A stretch of 64,000 nt of DNA. Origin: Amycolatopsis orientalis DSM 43388. Its GTDB lineage: Bacteria > Actinomycetota > Actinomycetes > Mycobacteriales > Pseudonocardiaceae. The translations under genes and the position numbers were made by a program. Under the pieces are notes generated by a model, which was given only the letters and a program-made list of their open reading frames with translations, was not told the origin of the DNA and did not search any database. Positions within the stretch are counted from its first letter, which is position 1; every line of letters starts with the position of its first letter. Positions 1 through 8,490 of this stretch are shown piece by piece. The stretch is from positions 62,001 through 126,000 of the forward strand of contig NZ_ASXG01000045.1 of assembly GCF_000411975.1 (NCBI RefSeq). Reading direction: 5' to 3'.

Positions 1-80
1 TCACCGGCCCGGACCAGCGCCGCGGCGATCGCGTACCCGATTCCGGTACCGCCCCCGGTCACCACTGCTTCCCGATTCAT
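1..80 (-). CDS. SDR-family oxidoreductase, N-terminus only
   Basis: The 26 visible codons start at an ATG (78-80) and run off the left edge of the window. They read a short-chain dehydrogenase N-terminus with the Rossmann nucleotide-binding signature TGGGTGIG near residue 8, followed by an alanine-rich helix. The family reduces or oxidises carbonyl/alcohol substrates with NAD(P)H; the substrate cannot be read from this fragment. The gene diverges from the MarR gene at 112 with only 31 bp between start codons. A palindrome in that gap makes it the probable target of that regulator. Confidence 0.8.
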   Translation of the reverse strand, partial: MNREAVVTGGGTGIGYAIAAALVRAG

Positions 81-89
81 CCGCACATC

Positions 90-103
90 CTTTATTGCTA
101 AAG
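90..103. promoter_or_regulatory. Putative MarR operator between SDR and marR
   Basis: Perfect inverted repeat CTTTA-TTGC-TAAAG in an AT-rich patch inside the 31-bp gap between two divergent start codons. Its position lets one bound MarR dimer block both promoters. The role is inferred from position and symmetry. Confidence 0.5.
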
Positions 104-111
104 TAACTCCC

Positions 112-645
112 GTGGACGACGGTACCGACAGCGGGGAAAACCCGTCAAGCGACGAGGTGGACGAGATTCAGCGGGCGTGGCTGCGGGAGCGGCCGGGCAC
201 GCCGGTGTCGTCCATCGGCGTGATCACGCGGATCTGGCACATCGCGAAACTGCTGGAGGACGACCGGCGCGCGACCATGCTCGAACTCGGCATGGACGCC
301 TCGACCCGCACCCTGCTCAGCACGCTGCGCCGGGCCGGGCCGCCGTACCGGCTCAGCGCGGGCGAACTCGCGAAACGCTGCCGGGTGAGCCCCGGCGCGA
401 TCTCCCAGCAGACCGCCCGCGCCGAACGCGACGGGCACGTCCGCCGGGTCAAGTCCACTTCGGACCGTCGCGCGGTGTACGTCGAGCTGACCGAGGCCGG
501 GCACGCACTGATCGAGCGGACCGTCGGAGACCTGCTGGAGCACGAGGAAACCCTGGTGTCCGCGCTGACCCCGGCGCAGCGCGAGCAACTCGCCGACCTC
601 CTGCGCATCCTGCTCGCGGACCTGGACCGCCGAGCGCGCAGGTAG
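112..645 (+). CDS. MarR-family transcriptional regulator
   Basis: 177 residues from a GTG start. The winged-helix DNA-binding region lies in the middle: the segment around residues 80-105 (GELAKRCRVSPGAISQQTAR) is the helix-turn-helix and the following DRRAVYVELTEAG is the typical MarR wing. The N-terminal 30 residues are an acidic, probably disordered extension. It is the first gene of a tight operon with a NUDIX hydrolase and a VOC protein and is divergent from an SDR gene. That layout suggests a repressor responding to a small aromatic or oxidised ligand; the ligand is unknown. Confidence 0.85.
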   Translation: MDDGTDSGENPSSDEVDEIQRAWLRERPGTPVSSIGVITRIWHIAKLLEDDRRATMLELGMDASTRTLLSTLRRAGPPYRLSAGELAKRCRVSPGAISQQTARAERDGHVRRVKSTSDRRAVYVELTEAGHALIERTVGDLLEHEETLVSALTPAQREQLADLLRILLADLDRRARR

Positions 646-655
646 GGTGGCCGGC

Positions 656-1054
656 ATGTCCCCCATCGACAAAGTCGCCTGGCTGCACCTGGTCGACGGC
701 AAGCTGCTCGCCGCGCGCTCGGCAGGCAAGGACACCTGGTACCTGCCCGGCGGGAAACGCGAAGAAGGCGAGTCGGACGTCGAGACGCTGGTCCGCGAGA
801 TCGCCGAGGAACTGAGCGTGACGCTGGACCCGGCTTCCGCGCAGCTGGCCGGCACCTGGGAAGCGCAGGCGCACGGCAAAGCAGAAGGCGTGGTGGTGCG
901 GATGACCTGCTACACCGCGGACTACACCGGCGAATTGAAGCCGAGCAGCGAGATCGAATCGTTCGGCTGGCTCGCCCACGCCGATCGCGACCGGGTGTCC
1001 GCGACGGTCCAGCTGATCCTCGACGACCTGCACGCACAAGGAAAACTGGCCTGA
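656..1054 (+). CDS. NUDIX hydrolase
   Basis: 132 residues from ATG 656; a GTG nine bases upstream is an alternative start. NUDIX enzymes hydrolyse nucleoside-diphosphate-linked compounds. The Nudix box is clear at about residues 34-56: GGKREEGES, then REIAEELSV, matching GX5EX7REUXEEXGU except that the last Gly is Ser. The metal-binding REXXEE core is intact, so activity is likely; the substrate is unknown. It begins 10 bases after the MarR stop and its TGA overlaps the next ATG by one base, so it is translationally coupled to the VOC gene. Confidence 0.85.
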   Translation: MSPIDKVAWLHLVDGKLLAARSAGKDTWYLPGGKREEGESDVETLVREIAEELSVTLDPASAQLAGTWEAQAHGKAEGVVVRMTCYTADYTGELKPSSEIESFGWLAHADRDRVSATVQLILDDLHAQGKLA

Positions 1055-1434
1055 TGCTGCGACTGGGGATCACGGTGCTCGGCGTCGCTGACATCGACCG
1101 CGCGATGCGGTTCTGGTCCGAGGCGCTCGGACTCGTCGAAGACCCGGAATGGGCGAGCCCGACCTGGCGGACGCTGGCCCAGCCCGACGGCGCGCACGCA
1201 CTCGGCCTGATGCGCAGCGAATCGCCCGCCGAGCCGAGGCCGCGGCTGCACCTGGACCTCTACACCGACACCGCTGACGAGCAGCGTGCCGAGGTGGAAC
1301 GGCTCGTCGGCCTCGGTGCCCGAAGGGTCGACTGGGAGCTTTACCCGCCCGAACCGGACTTCGTCGTCCTCGCCGATCCGGACGACAACCTGTTCTGCGT
1401 CGTGGATCTGAGCAACGCGCCGTCCGGCAGCTGA
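1054..1434 (+). CDS. VOC-family (glyoxalase/bleomycin-resistance fold) protein
   Basis: 126 residues. The start GITVLGVADIDRAMRFWSEA and the end FVVLADPDDNLFCVVD are the paired beta-alpha-beta-beta-beta motifs of the vicinal-oxygen-chelate fold. Members are metal-dependent isomerases or dioxygenases, or drug-binding proteins. No specific substrate is evident. Last gene of the MarR-NUDIX-VOC operon, coupled by an ATGA overlap. It converges with the TetR gene, whose stop lies only four bases away. Confidence 0.85.
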   Translation: MLRLGITVLGVADIDRAMRFWSEALGLVEDPEWASPTWRTLAQPDGAHALGLMRSESPAEPRPRLHLDLYTDTADEQRAEVERLVGLGARRVDWELYPPEPDFVVLADPDDNLFCVVDLSNAPSGS

Positions 1435-1438
1435 AGCC

Positions 1439-2107
1439 TCAGCCGAGCAGCCGGGGCTTGTTTTCCAAGTGGGACAACCCGTTCCACGCGAGATTCACCA
1501 GATGCGCGGCGACCTCGTCCCGCTTCGGCTTGCGCGCGTCCAGCCACCACTGGCCGGTCAAGGCCACCATGCCGACCAGCGCCTGTGCGTAGAGCGCGGA
1601 CAGCTTCTCCTCGTACCCGCGCGCGGCGAACTGCTGCGCGAGGATGTGCTCGACCTGGCTGGCGATGTCGTTGAGGACGGTCGAGAAGGTGCCGGTCGAA
1701 CTGGCGACCGGCGAATCGCGGACGAGAATGCGGAAGCCGTCGTGGGAATCCTCGACGTAGCTCAGCAACGCGACGGCCGCCTGTTCCAGCATGACCCGCG
1801 GGTGTCCGCCGTGGAGCGTCGAGACCATCCGGTCGAGCAGCAGCTGCGTCTCGCGGTCGACGACGACGGCGTAAATGCCTTCCTTGCCGCCGAAGTGCTC
1901 GTAAACCACCGGTTTGGACACGTTCGCCCGCGCGGCGATCTCCTCCACCGAGGTGCCGTCGAAACCCTTCTCGGCGAACAGAGCACGCGCCACGTTCAGC
2001 AACTGCTGCCTGCGCTCGGTGCCCGTCATGCGCACCCGGGCGACCGGTTCGGCCGGCCGCGCGCCGGTGACCGCTGCTTCTCGCTTCGCCCGTCGTCTCC
2101 CCGCCAT
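1439..2107 (-). CDS. TetR-family transcriptional regulator
   Basis: 222 residues from ATG 2105-2107. The N-terminal helix-turn-helix is textbook: ARALFAEKGFDGTSVEEIAA then ANVSKPVVYEHFGGKEGIYA (about residues 38-78). About 28 basic residues precede it. The C-terminal helical domain should bind ligand. It lies downstream of the desaturase gene on the same strand but a hairpin terminator separates them, so it probably has its own promoter. Actinobacterial desaturases are often controlled by TetR proteins, and this one is the nearest candidate (inference). TetR genes are also known near glmU in mycobacteria. Confidence 0.88.
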   Translation of the reverse strand: MAGRRRAKREAAVTGARPAEPVARVRMTGTERRQQLLNVARALFAEKGFDGTSVEEIAARANVSKPVVYEHFGGKEGIYAVVVDRETQLLLDRMVSTLHGGHPRVMLEQAAVALLSYVEDSHDGFRILVRDSPVASSTGTFSTVLNDIASQVEHILAQQFAARGYEEKLSALYAQALVGMVALTGQWWLDARKPKRDEVAAHLVNLAWNGLSHLENKPRLLG

Positions 2108-2178
2108 TCGCAGCAGGGTAGCGGGCTTGGGTCCGGCGGGCTTCAGGAGCCGCCGGTCCGCCTGGCCCGGAAACGAAC

Positions 2179-2202
2179 GAACCCCGCCGGGAGACGGGGT
2201 TC
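2179..2202 (-). terminator. Hairpin terminator after the desaturase gene
   Basis: Perfect 8-bp stem GAACCCCG / CGGGGTTC with an 8-base loop. It lies 46 bases past the desaturase stop and upstream of the TetR start. There is no long T tract, which is usual for actinomycete terminators. Confidence 0.65.
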
Positions 2203-2247
2203 GCCGGGAAGAAGCGGGCCGGGAAAACCAAGCCCGGCCAAGGGAAA

Positions 2248-3207
2248 CTACTTGGCCTGGGCCGCGATCCGGGCCAGCCGCTGCGGGGTCGGCCACCGCA
2301 CGTCGTGCACCCAGCCGAACTTCTCGAAGATCCAGATCAGCCGCGCCGACATGTCGATCTGGCCGCGCTTCACGCCGTGCCGGGCCGAGGTCGGGTCGGC
2401 GTGGTGCAGGTTGTGCCAGGACTCGCCGAAGGAGAAGATCGCCAGCGGCCAGAAGTTCGCCGAACGGTCGCGGGCGGCGAACGGGCGCTCGCCGATCATG
2501 TGGCAGATCGAGTTGACCGACCAGGTCACATGGTGCAGCACGCAGATCCGGACCAGGCCGGCCCAGAAGAACGCGGTCACCGCGCCCCAGAGCGACCACG
2601 AGATCAGGCCGCCCAGCAGCGCCGGGCCGAACAGGCTCACCAGCGACCACAGCCAGAAGAGGTCGTCGACCTTGCTGATCGCCTTGTCCTTCACCAGATC
2701 CGGCGCGAACCGGCCCTGGTTGCTCTTGTCGCGCTCGAAGAGCCAGCCCATGTGCGCGTGCCAGAAACCCTTGGCGATGGCCAGCGGAGAGGTGCCGTAC
2801 GCCCACGGCGAGTGCGGGTCGCCGTCGCGGTCGGAGAACGCGTGGTGGCGCCGGTGGTCGGCCACCCAGGTGATCACCGGCCCCTGCAACGCGATGCTGC
2901 CCGAGATCGCCATCACGACCCGCAGCCACGGCTTCGCCTTGAACGAACCGTGGGTGAAGTGCCGGTGGTAGGCGACTGTGATGCCGAGGCCGCTGATCCC
3001 GTAGAACACGACGAACAGCGCGACGTCCAGCCAGGTCAGCCCCCAGCCCCAGGCGAACGGAACCGCGACCAGCAACGCCACGATCGGCAGCAGCACCCCG
3101 AAATACACCGACAGCTGGACCCCGATCGACCGCTGCCCTTCGATGATCGGCTTGGGGCCCTTCGGCGGGTCTCCCGCTGACTGAGAACGGTCGAGGGTGG
3201 CCGTCAT
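2248..3207 (-). CDS. Membrane acyl-CoA/fatty-acid delta-9 desaturase
   Basis: 319 residues, normal for the bacterial stearoyl-CoA-desaturase type. Introduces a cis double bond into membrane acyl chains using a di-iron centre in the membrane. The three histidine boxes are visible: HRHFTH (about residue 82), HRRHH (about residue 118) and HNLHH (about residue 255). Hydrophobic pairs around residues 35-75 and 160-210 are the membrane hairpins. No fused cytochrome b5 or ferredoxin domain, so electrons must come from a separate reductase. A quasi-palindrome lies about 50 bp upstream. Relatives in mycobacteria include DesA3; that is family knowledge, not shown here. Confidence 0.92.
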   Translation of the reverse strand: MTATLDRSQSAGDPPKGPKPIIEGQRSIGVQLSVYFGVLLPIVALLVAVPFAWGWGLTWLDVALFVVFYGISGLGITVAYHRHFTHGSFKAKPWLRVVMAISGSIALQGPVITWVADHRRHHAFSDRDGDPHSPWAYGTSPLAIAKGFWHAHMGWLFERDKSNQGRFAPDLVKDKAISKVDDLFWLWSLVSLFGPALLGGLISWSLWGAVTAFFWAGLVRICVLHHVTWSVNSICHMIGERPFAARDRSANFWPLAIFSFGESWHNLHHADPTSARHGVKRGQIDMSARLIWIFEKFGWVHDVRWPTPQRLARIAAQAK

Positions 3208-3253
3208 GCGCTCACTTCTTTCCTCTCACAACCCCTTGCGAAGGGTGCCCTTA

Positions 3254-3277
3254 CCTACGGTGTCGTAAGTTACGGTA
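3254..3277. promoter_or_regulatory. Putative operator upstream of the desaturase gene
   Basis: Quasi-palindrome CCTACG-GTGT-CGTAAG (one mismatched pair), followed two bases later by a second TACGGTA word. It sits 47-70 bp upstream of the desaturase start, where a TetR-type repressor would act. The nearby TetR gene is the obvious candidate; binding is inferred only from symmetry. Confidence 0.4.
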
Positions 3278-3404
3278 CAGGAGGTTTCCGGCGCTGTGGA
3301 GGCCCGAAAAGTCCGATTGCCCGGTGCCCGGGGCGGCGCTGTGGCGCACGCCTCCCCCTCCTGGCGCCCCCGTCCTCGATCATCGCTATCCTGACCTGGA
3401 CCGA

Positions 3405-3476
3405 TCCGCCGTAGTGTAATCGGCAGCACTTCAGATTTTGGTTCTGACAGTTCAGGTTCGAATCCTGGCGGCGGAG
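3405..3476 (+). tRNA. tRNA-Gln (anticodon TTG)
   Basis: Folds as a complete cloverleaf of 72 nt without encoded CCA. The acceptor stem TCCGCCG (3405-3411) pairs with CGGCGGA (3469-3475), with discriminator G3476. The anticodon stem TCAGA/TCTGA encloses a seven-base loop with anticodon TTG. The T arm is CAGG-TTCGAAT-CCTG with the standard TTCGA. It reads CAA glutamine codons. A tRNA-Gln also lies beside glmU in mycobacteria, which fits the synteny of this region. Confidence 0.95.
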
Positions 3477-3566
3477 CTGCACATCCGGCGAGGGCGATGG
3501 GAGTGGGGGCGGCTGAGCGAGGAACCGAGCGACCCCGCGGGCGCCCGTCGCCCGACCCTGGTCGAA

Positions 3567-5246
3567 ATGTCGGACGCGTGGCTGGTGGGGCGCGCGCGGG
3601 AGCTCATCGCGGCCGTTCAGCGCCAGGAACACGAGAACCAGCTCGAGATCGTCAAGATCATGGACGAGCTGCTCGAAGAAACCCTCCGCCGGGGTGAACC
3701 CACGCTCGTCGCCCAGCTGCTGCGCGCCTCCGCCTTCGCCCGGCTCGTCACCCGCGGTCTCGCCGCCGAGGCCGAACCCCGGCTCGACGAGATGCTCGCG
3801 CACACCCGGCGGCACGGCCTGTCGCTGCTGCGCGCGGACGCGCACGCGCTGCGCGGACGCCGGCTCGTGCTCGCCGCGCAGGAGGACGCCGCGCTCACCG
3901 AGATCGCCCGCGCGCTCGCGATCCTCGACGATTCCACGATCCCGGACCGCCAGGTCGGCGTCCGCAACTGGAACCGCATGCAGTCGATGGCGCTCATCGA
4001 CTGCTGGATAGTGCTCAACCAGCTCGGCGTCTACGAGGCCGCCGAAGAGGTGATCGGCCGCGCGCACCAGGCGATCCGGGAAAGCGCGAGCCCGCACGAA
4101 ATCACCCTGCAGCTGATGAACCGGGTCAAGATGCTGCTCGGCTGGGGCCTGCGGCTCGAGCGGATCGAGCAGTACGACGAATCCGCGGAGAAGTTCCGCA
4201 CCGCCGCGTCGATGGCGGTGGCCGCGGAGGGCCCGTTCGCCGAATCGCTGTTCCCGCGCAAGATCGGGGTGGCCGCGGTCGACCAGGTCGGCGTGCTGGC
4301 CGCGGCGCTCGCGCTGCACAACCCGTCCGCCGAGCACGTCGAGCGGCTGCAGAGCATGCATCTCGGCCACCACTATCCGCACGAGCAGGAACTGGTCGCG
4401 ATCGCGCTGGCCCGCTGCCTCGACCAGGCCGGCCGCCGCGACGACGCGCTGCGGGTGCTGCGCGAGTCCCGCGAGGTGCTGGCCAAGGACGTCTCGCAGC
4501 CGTCGATGCGGCTCACCCTTTCCCGCGAGCTCGCCCGGCTCGATCCGGAGGCCGCGAGCCAGTCGCTGATCGACTACGCGACCGCGCTGGAAACCGAAAT
4601 GTGGGCGCTGCGCGAATCGCAGATCGCCACGCTGAACGCGCGTCGCGAGCATGAACGGCTTTCCGCCGAGCACGGCGCGATCACCCAGCAGGCGCTGCAG
4701 GATCCGCTCACCGGCCTGCCGAACCGCCGCGCGCTCGACGAACGGCTGCGCTCGCTGGCTTCGTCCGCGGACGCGCAGCCGCTCGCGGTCGCGCTGGTCG
4801 ACCTCGACGGGTTCAAGGGCGTCAACGACAAGCAGTCGCACGCCGAGGGCGACAACGTTTTGCGTGTTGTCGCAAGCACTCTGCGCGACGCTCTGCGCGG
4901 CGACGACGTCGTGGCCCGCTACGGCGGCGACGAGTTCGTCGTACTGCTGCCCGGCGCGCCGGCGTCGGCGGCGAAGATGGCGCTCGGCCGCGCGGCCAAG
5001 TCCGTCGCGACGCTGCCGCACCACCTTTCGCACGGGGTGACGCTGTCCATCGGTCTCGTGTCGCTGCGTCCGCAGGAGCGGGCCGAACAGGTGCTCGCGC
5101 GCGCGGATGCGGCGATGTACGAAGCGAAACGCGGCGGCGGCAACCAGGTCGCGTCGGCCAACTCGATGGCCGGCGACGGCGCGGGCGGCTGGCCTGGGGA
5201 AACCGCTCCGACCGACCCCGCGTGGAGCGCTGAGGACCCCACGTAG
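3567..5246 (+). CDS. GGDEF-domain diguanylate cyclase with helical-repeat N-terminus
   Basis: 559 residues from ATG 3567, the only ATG/GTG in frame after the tRNA ends. The N-terminal 370 residues are helical, rich in Leu/Ala/Arg and TPR-like, with no membrane segment or signal peptide, so a cytosolic protein. The cyclase domain begins at DPLTGLPNRR (about residue 378). The active-site GGDEF is intact at 453-457, and the RGDD inhibitory-site motif lies exactly five residues before it, so product inhibition by c-di-GMP is expected. It makes c-di-GMP from two GTP. No EAL phosphodiesterase domain is attached. It probably senses through the helical domain; the ligand is unknown. Confidence 0.9.
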   Translation: MSDAWLVGRARELIAAVQRQEHENQLEIVKIMDELLEETLRRGEPTLVAQLLRASAFARLVTRGLAAEAEPRLDEMLAHTRRHGLSLLRADAHALRGRRLVLAAQEDAALTEIARALAILDDSTIPDRQVGVRNWNRMQSMALIDCWIVLNQLGVYEAAEEVIGRAHQAIRESASPHEITLQLMNRVKMLLGWGLRLERIEQYDESAEKFRTAASMAVAAEGPFAESLFPRKIGVAAVDQVGVLAAALALHNPSAEHVERLQSMHLGHHYPHEQELVAIALARCLDQAGRRDDALRVLRESREVLAKDVSQPSMRLTLSRELARLDPEAASQSLIDYATALETEMWALRESQIATLNARREHERLSAEHGAITQQALQDPLTGLPNRRALDERLRSLASSADAQPLAVALVDLDGFKGVNDKQSHAEGDNVLRVVASTLRDALRGDDVVARYGGDEFVVLLPGAPASAAKMALGRAAKSVATLPHHLSHGVTLSIGLVSLRPQERAEQVLARADAAMYEAKRGGGNQVASANSMAGDGAGGWPGETAPTDPAWSAEDPT

Positions 5247-5291
5247 GATCGTTGGTGCTCGTCAACGCACCGGTGAATCGTTGGGAGACTC

Positions 5292-6788
5292 GTGAGCGGC
5301 CCGCTGAGCACGCTGATCCTCGCTGCGGGTGAGGGCACCCGCATGCGTTCCTCCACCCCTAAGGTGTTGCACCCGATCGCCGGAAGGCCGCTGGTGGAAC
5401 ACGCTGTGCGCGCCGCCGCCGGCCTCGCGCCGCAGCATCTGGTGGTCGTGATCGGACACGGCCGCGACGCCGTGCGCGCGGAGCTCGACCGGGTCGGGCA
5501 GGCGCTCGGCCGCGAGGTCGCCACCGCCGTGCAGGAAGAGCAGAAGGGCACTGGGCACGCCGTTTCGTGCGCGCTGGCGCAGCTGCCGCAAGACCTCACC
5601 GGCACCGTGGTCGTCACCTACGGCGACGTTCCGCTGCTGGACACCGAAACCCTCGAAGCGCTGCGGGCCGAGCACGCCAAGGCAGGCAACGCGGTCACCG
5701 TGCTCACCGCCGAGGTCGCCGACCCGACCGGGTACGGCCGCATCGTGCGCGGCGCCGACGGTTCGGTCAGCGCGATCGTCGAGCACAAGGACGCGACGCC
5801 GGAGCAGCGGGCGATTACCGAAATCAACTCCGGCGTCTACGCCTTCGACGCGTCCGTGCTGATCGACGGCCTGTCCCGGCTGTCCACGGACAACGCGCAG
5901 GGTGAGCTTTACCTCACCGACGTCCTCGGCATCGCGCGCGAGGACGGCAAGGGCGTCGGCGCGCTGGTGGCCGACGATCCGTGGGTCACCGAGGGCGTGA
6001 ACGACCGGGTGCAGCTTTCGGCGCTCGGCGCCGAGTACAACCGCCGCATCGTGCGCCGCTGGCAGCGCGAAGGCGTCACGGTCACCGACCCGGACACCAC
6101 GTGGATCGAGGCGGACGTCACGCTCTCCCGTGACGTGCTGATCGAGCCGAACACCCAGCTCAAGGGCAAGACTTCGGTCGGCGAGGGCTCCGTGGTGGGC
6201 CCGGACACCACGCTGACCGACGTGCGGATCGGGGCCGGCGCCTCGGTCGTCCGCGTGCACGGCTCGGGCTCTGAGCTGGGCGACGGCGTCAACGTCGGTC
6301 CGTACACGTACCTGCGGCCGGGCACGAAGCTCGGCGCGAAGGGCAAGCTGGGCGCGTTCGTGGAGACGAAGAACGCGCAAATCGGCACCGGGACGAAGGT
6401 GCCGCATCTCACGTATGTGGGCGACGCGATCGTCGGCGAGCACAGCAACATCGGCTGTTCCAGTGTCTTCGTGAACTACGACGGGGTGAGCAAGCACCAG
6501 ACCGTCGTCGGGTCGCATGTCCGGCTTGGGGCGGACAACACGCTGGTCGCGCCGGTGCGAATCGGGGACGGCGCTTACAGTGGAGCCGGTGCGGTGATCC
6601 GCGACGACGTTCCGCCTGGCTCCTTGGCGCTGTCGGCCGGCCCGCAGCGCACCATCGAAGGCTGGGCGGTCCGGCGCAGGCCGGGTACGCCCGCGGCGGA
6701 GGCAGCGGAAGCTGCTCTCGCCGCCCAGCAGCAGGACACCGTTGTGTCCGAGTCAGCAGCAGGAACCGACGGGGAGTCGCCAGCATGA
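5292..6788 (+). CDS. glmU: Bifunctional UDP-GlcNAc pyrophosphorylase / glucosamine-1-P acetyltransferase GlmU
   Basis: 498 residues from GTG 5292 with GGGAG upstream. Makes UDP-GlcNAc for peptidoglycan: the C-terminal domain acetylates glucosamine-1-phosphate, the N-terminal domain then transfers UMP. The uridylyltransferase signature [14 protein letters not shown]...PK opens the protein. From about residue 255 the left-handed beta-helix of hexapeptide repeats follows, including the conserved region [13 protein letters not shown]. The tail after residue 460 is Ala/Glu-rich, as in other actinobacteria. The last codon overlaps the prs start (ATGA), so the two are coupled: both supply activated sugar/phosphoribosyl precursors. 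Confidence 0.97.
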   Translation: MSGPLSTLILAAGEGTRMRSSTPKVLHPIAGRPLVEHAVRAAAGLAPQHLVVVIGHGRDAVRAELDRVGQALGREVATAVQEEQKGTGHAVSCALAQLPQDLTGTVVVTYGDVPLLDTETLEALRAEHAKAGNAVTVLTAEVADPTGYGRIVRGADGSVSAIVEHKDATPEQRAITEINSGVYAFDASVLIDGLSRLSTDNAQGELYLTDVLGIAREDGKGVGALVADDPWVTEGVNDRVQLSALGAEYNRRIVRRWQREGVTVTDPDTTWIEADVTLSRDVLIEPNTQLKGKTSVGEGSVVGPDTTLTDVRIGAGASVVRVHGSGSELGDGVNVGPYTYLRPGTKLGAKGKLGAFVETKNAQIGTGTKVPHLTYVGDAIVGEHSNIGCSSVFVNYDGVSKHQTVVGSHVRLGADNTLVAPVRIGDGAYSGAGAVIRDDVPPGSLALSAGPQRTIEGWAVRRRPGTPAAEAAEAALAAQQQDTVVSESAAGTDGESPA

Positions 6789-7765
6789 GTCCGAAGTCAG
6801 GTACGCCGAAGAAGAATCTGATGCTCTTCTCCGGCCGTGCGCACCACGAGCTCGCGGAAGAGGTCGCCAAGCACCTCAACGTGACGATCACCCCGCAGAC
6901 CGCGCACACGTTCGCCAACGGCGAGCTGTTCGTGCGGTTCGAGGAGTCGGTGCGCGGTACCGACGCGTTTGTGATCCAGGCGCACACCACGCCCATCAAC
7001 GAGTACGTGATGGAGCAGCTGATCATGGTGGACGCGCTCAAGCGCGCGAGCGCCAAGCGGATCACCGTGGTCATGCCGTTCTACCCGTACGCGCGCCAGG
7101 ACAAGAAGCACAAGGGCCGCGAGCCGATCTCGGCGCGGCTCATCGCGGACCTGTTCAAGACCGCGGGCGCGGACCGGATCATGACGGTCGACCTGCACAC
7201 CGCGCAGATCCAGGGCTTCTTCGACGGCCCGGTCGACCACCTGATGGCGCAGACGGTGCTCGCCGACCACATCAAGGAGACCTACGGCGACGCGGACATC
7301 ACGGTCGTCTCCCCGGACTCGGGCCGCGTGCGGCTGGCCGAGAAGTGGGCGCAGCAGCTCGGCGACCGGCCGATCGCGTTCATCCACAAGACCCGCGACC
7401 CGGACAAGCCGAACCAGGCCGTGGCCAACCGCGTGGTCGGCAAGGTCGAGGGCAAGCTCTGCGTGCTGATCGACGACATGATCGACACCGGCGGCACGAT
7501 CGTGAAGGCCACCGAGGCCCTGCTCGAGGAGGGTGCCGCGGACGTGGTCATCGCGACCACGCACGGCATCCTCTCCGACCCGGCCACCGAGCGGCTCTCG
7601 CAGTGCAAGGCCCGCGAGGTCATCGTGACGAACTCGCTGCCGATCCCGGAGGAGAAGCGCTTCCCCGGCCTGACGGTGCTGTCCATCGCGCCGATGCTCG
7701 CGGAGGCCATCCAGCAGGTGTTCGAGGACGGCTCGGTCACCTCGCTGTTCGACGGCAACGCGTGA
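6785..7765 (+). CDS. prs: Ribose-phosphate pyrophosphokinase (PRPP synthetase)
   Basis: 326 residues, the usual length. Transfers pyrophosphate from ATP to ribose-5-phosphate, giving PRPP for purine, pyrimidine, His, Trp and NAD synthesis. The catalytic flexible-loop region [17 protein letters not shown], the [12 protein letters not shown] segment and the PRPP-binding loop [13 protein letters not shown] (about residues 222-234) are all intact. Overlaps glmU by four bases and is followed by a strong terminator, so the glmU-prs unit ends here. The same pair is adjacent in mycobacteria. Confidence 0.97.
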   Translation: MSPKSGTPKKNLMLFSGRAHHELAEEVAKHLNVTITPQTAHTFANGELFVRFEESVRGTDAFVIQAHTTPINEYVMEQLIMVDALKRASAKRITVVMPFYPYARQDKKHKGREPISARLIADLFKTAGADRIMTVDLHTAQIQGFFDGPVDHLMAQTVLADHIKETYGDADITVVSPDSGRVRLAEKWAQQLGDRPIAFIHKTRDPDKPNQAVANRVVGKVEGKLCVLIDDMIDTGGTIVKATEALLEEGAADVVIATTHGILSDPATERLSQCKAREVIVTNSLPIPEEKRFPGLTVLSIAPMLAEAIQQVFEDGSVTSLFDGNA

Positions 7766-7796
7766 CGCGGACTGCTTCCGCCTGATTGGAGCGTGT

Positions 7797-7833
7797 CACC
7801 CGGGCCCTTGGCGGAAACGCCAGGGGCCCGGTG
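7797..7833 (+). terminator. Strong hairpin terminator after prs
   Basis: A 16-bp GC-rich stem closed by a GAAA tetraloop (7814-7817), with one bulged C and one G-T pair. It begins 31 bases after the prs stop. There is no T tract. It ends three bases before the 18-bp repeat array begins. Confidence 0.8.
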
Positions 7834-7835
7834 TC

Positions 7836-8195
7836 ATGTCGAGGCCCAGCGCGGTATCGACGCACGGTGCGGTGTCGGGGCCCGGTGCGGTGTCAGGGCC
7901 CAGTGCTGTGCCGAGGCCCAGTGCCATGACGACGCCCAGCGCGGTGCCAACACCTGGTGCGGTCTCGACGCCCAGTGCTGTGACGAGGACCGGCGCCGCG
8001 TCGACGCCCAGTGCGATGACGAGGCCCAGCGCGGTGCCGACACCCAGCGCGGCGCTGACGCCCGGTGCCATGACGGGGCCGAGCGCGGTACCGACGCCAG
8101 GTGCGGTGTCGAGGCCCGGGGCCATGACGAGACCCAGCGCGCTGTCGACGCCCGGCGCCGTGCCGACACCCGAGGCCGTCCCGAGCCCGGCACCA
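7836..8195. repeat. 18-bp tandem repeat, 20 perfectly phased units
   Basis: Twenty consecutive 18-bp units with no phase slip over exactly 360 bp; consensus about RTGWCGABGCCCRGYGCS. Units differ at many sites, so this is an old array. On the plus strand from ATG 7836 it is open and reads a hexapeptide (V/M)(S/T/P)xP(S/G)A, continuing unrepeated to 8375 (179 residues). Codons 4 (Pro) and 6 (Ala) vary almost only at the third base. One minus-strand frame is also open and shares the same wobble sites, so the coding frame cannot be settled from variation alone. No ribosome-binding site precedes ATG 7836, which follows the prs terminator directly. Either a Pro/Ala/Ser-rich low-complexity protein or a non-coding minisatellite. 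Confidence 0.9.
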
Positions 8196-8490
8196 TTCCA
8201 GTCAACCGAGAGCAACGCGCGAACGCCGCGGTACGTTCGGGCCCGGCGGGTCGGCCAAGCCCAGGAAGTCGCGCCGATTCCGGCCGCGACACCTCATTTC
8301 AGCGGCACCCCCGAGGACCTGACCAAGCCTTCCTCGACGACACCACAAATGCTCCAAACACCACCTCCTGCCTAATCGCCACATCGCTCAACACCGTCGC
8401 TGCGGGCGCCGACCACCGCGCCAGGCCCAGCCACCTCCGGCACACCACCGCGCCAACGGCTCACCCGTGCCAGTCACCCAGCACGCTTCC
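8196..8490. other. Spacer between the tandem repeat and the PPOX gene
   Basis: The plus-strand frame from the repeat stays open to 8375 and reads Pro/Thr-rich sequence without a recognisable domain. No RNA gene or clear terminator is visible. Lower GC from about 8310 to 8400 than in the surrounding genes. Confidence 0.4.

Noticed and set aside
3438..3566. Upstream extension of the GGDEF protein
   Set aside because: The frame runs back into the tRNA-Gln gene and has no ATG or GTG codon between the tRNA end and 3567.
7836..8195. 18-bp array as a CRISPR array
   Set aside because: Units are directly abutting with no unique spacers and differ from one another; no cas genes nearby.
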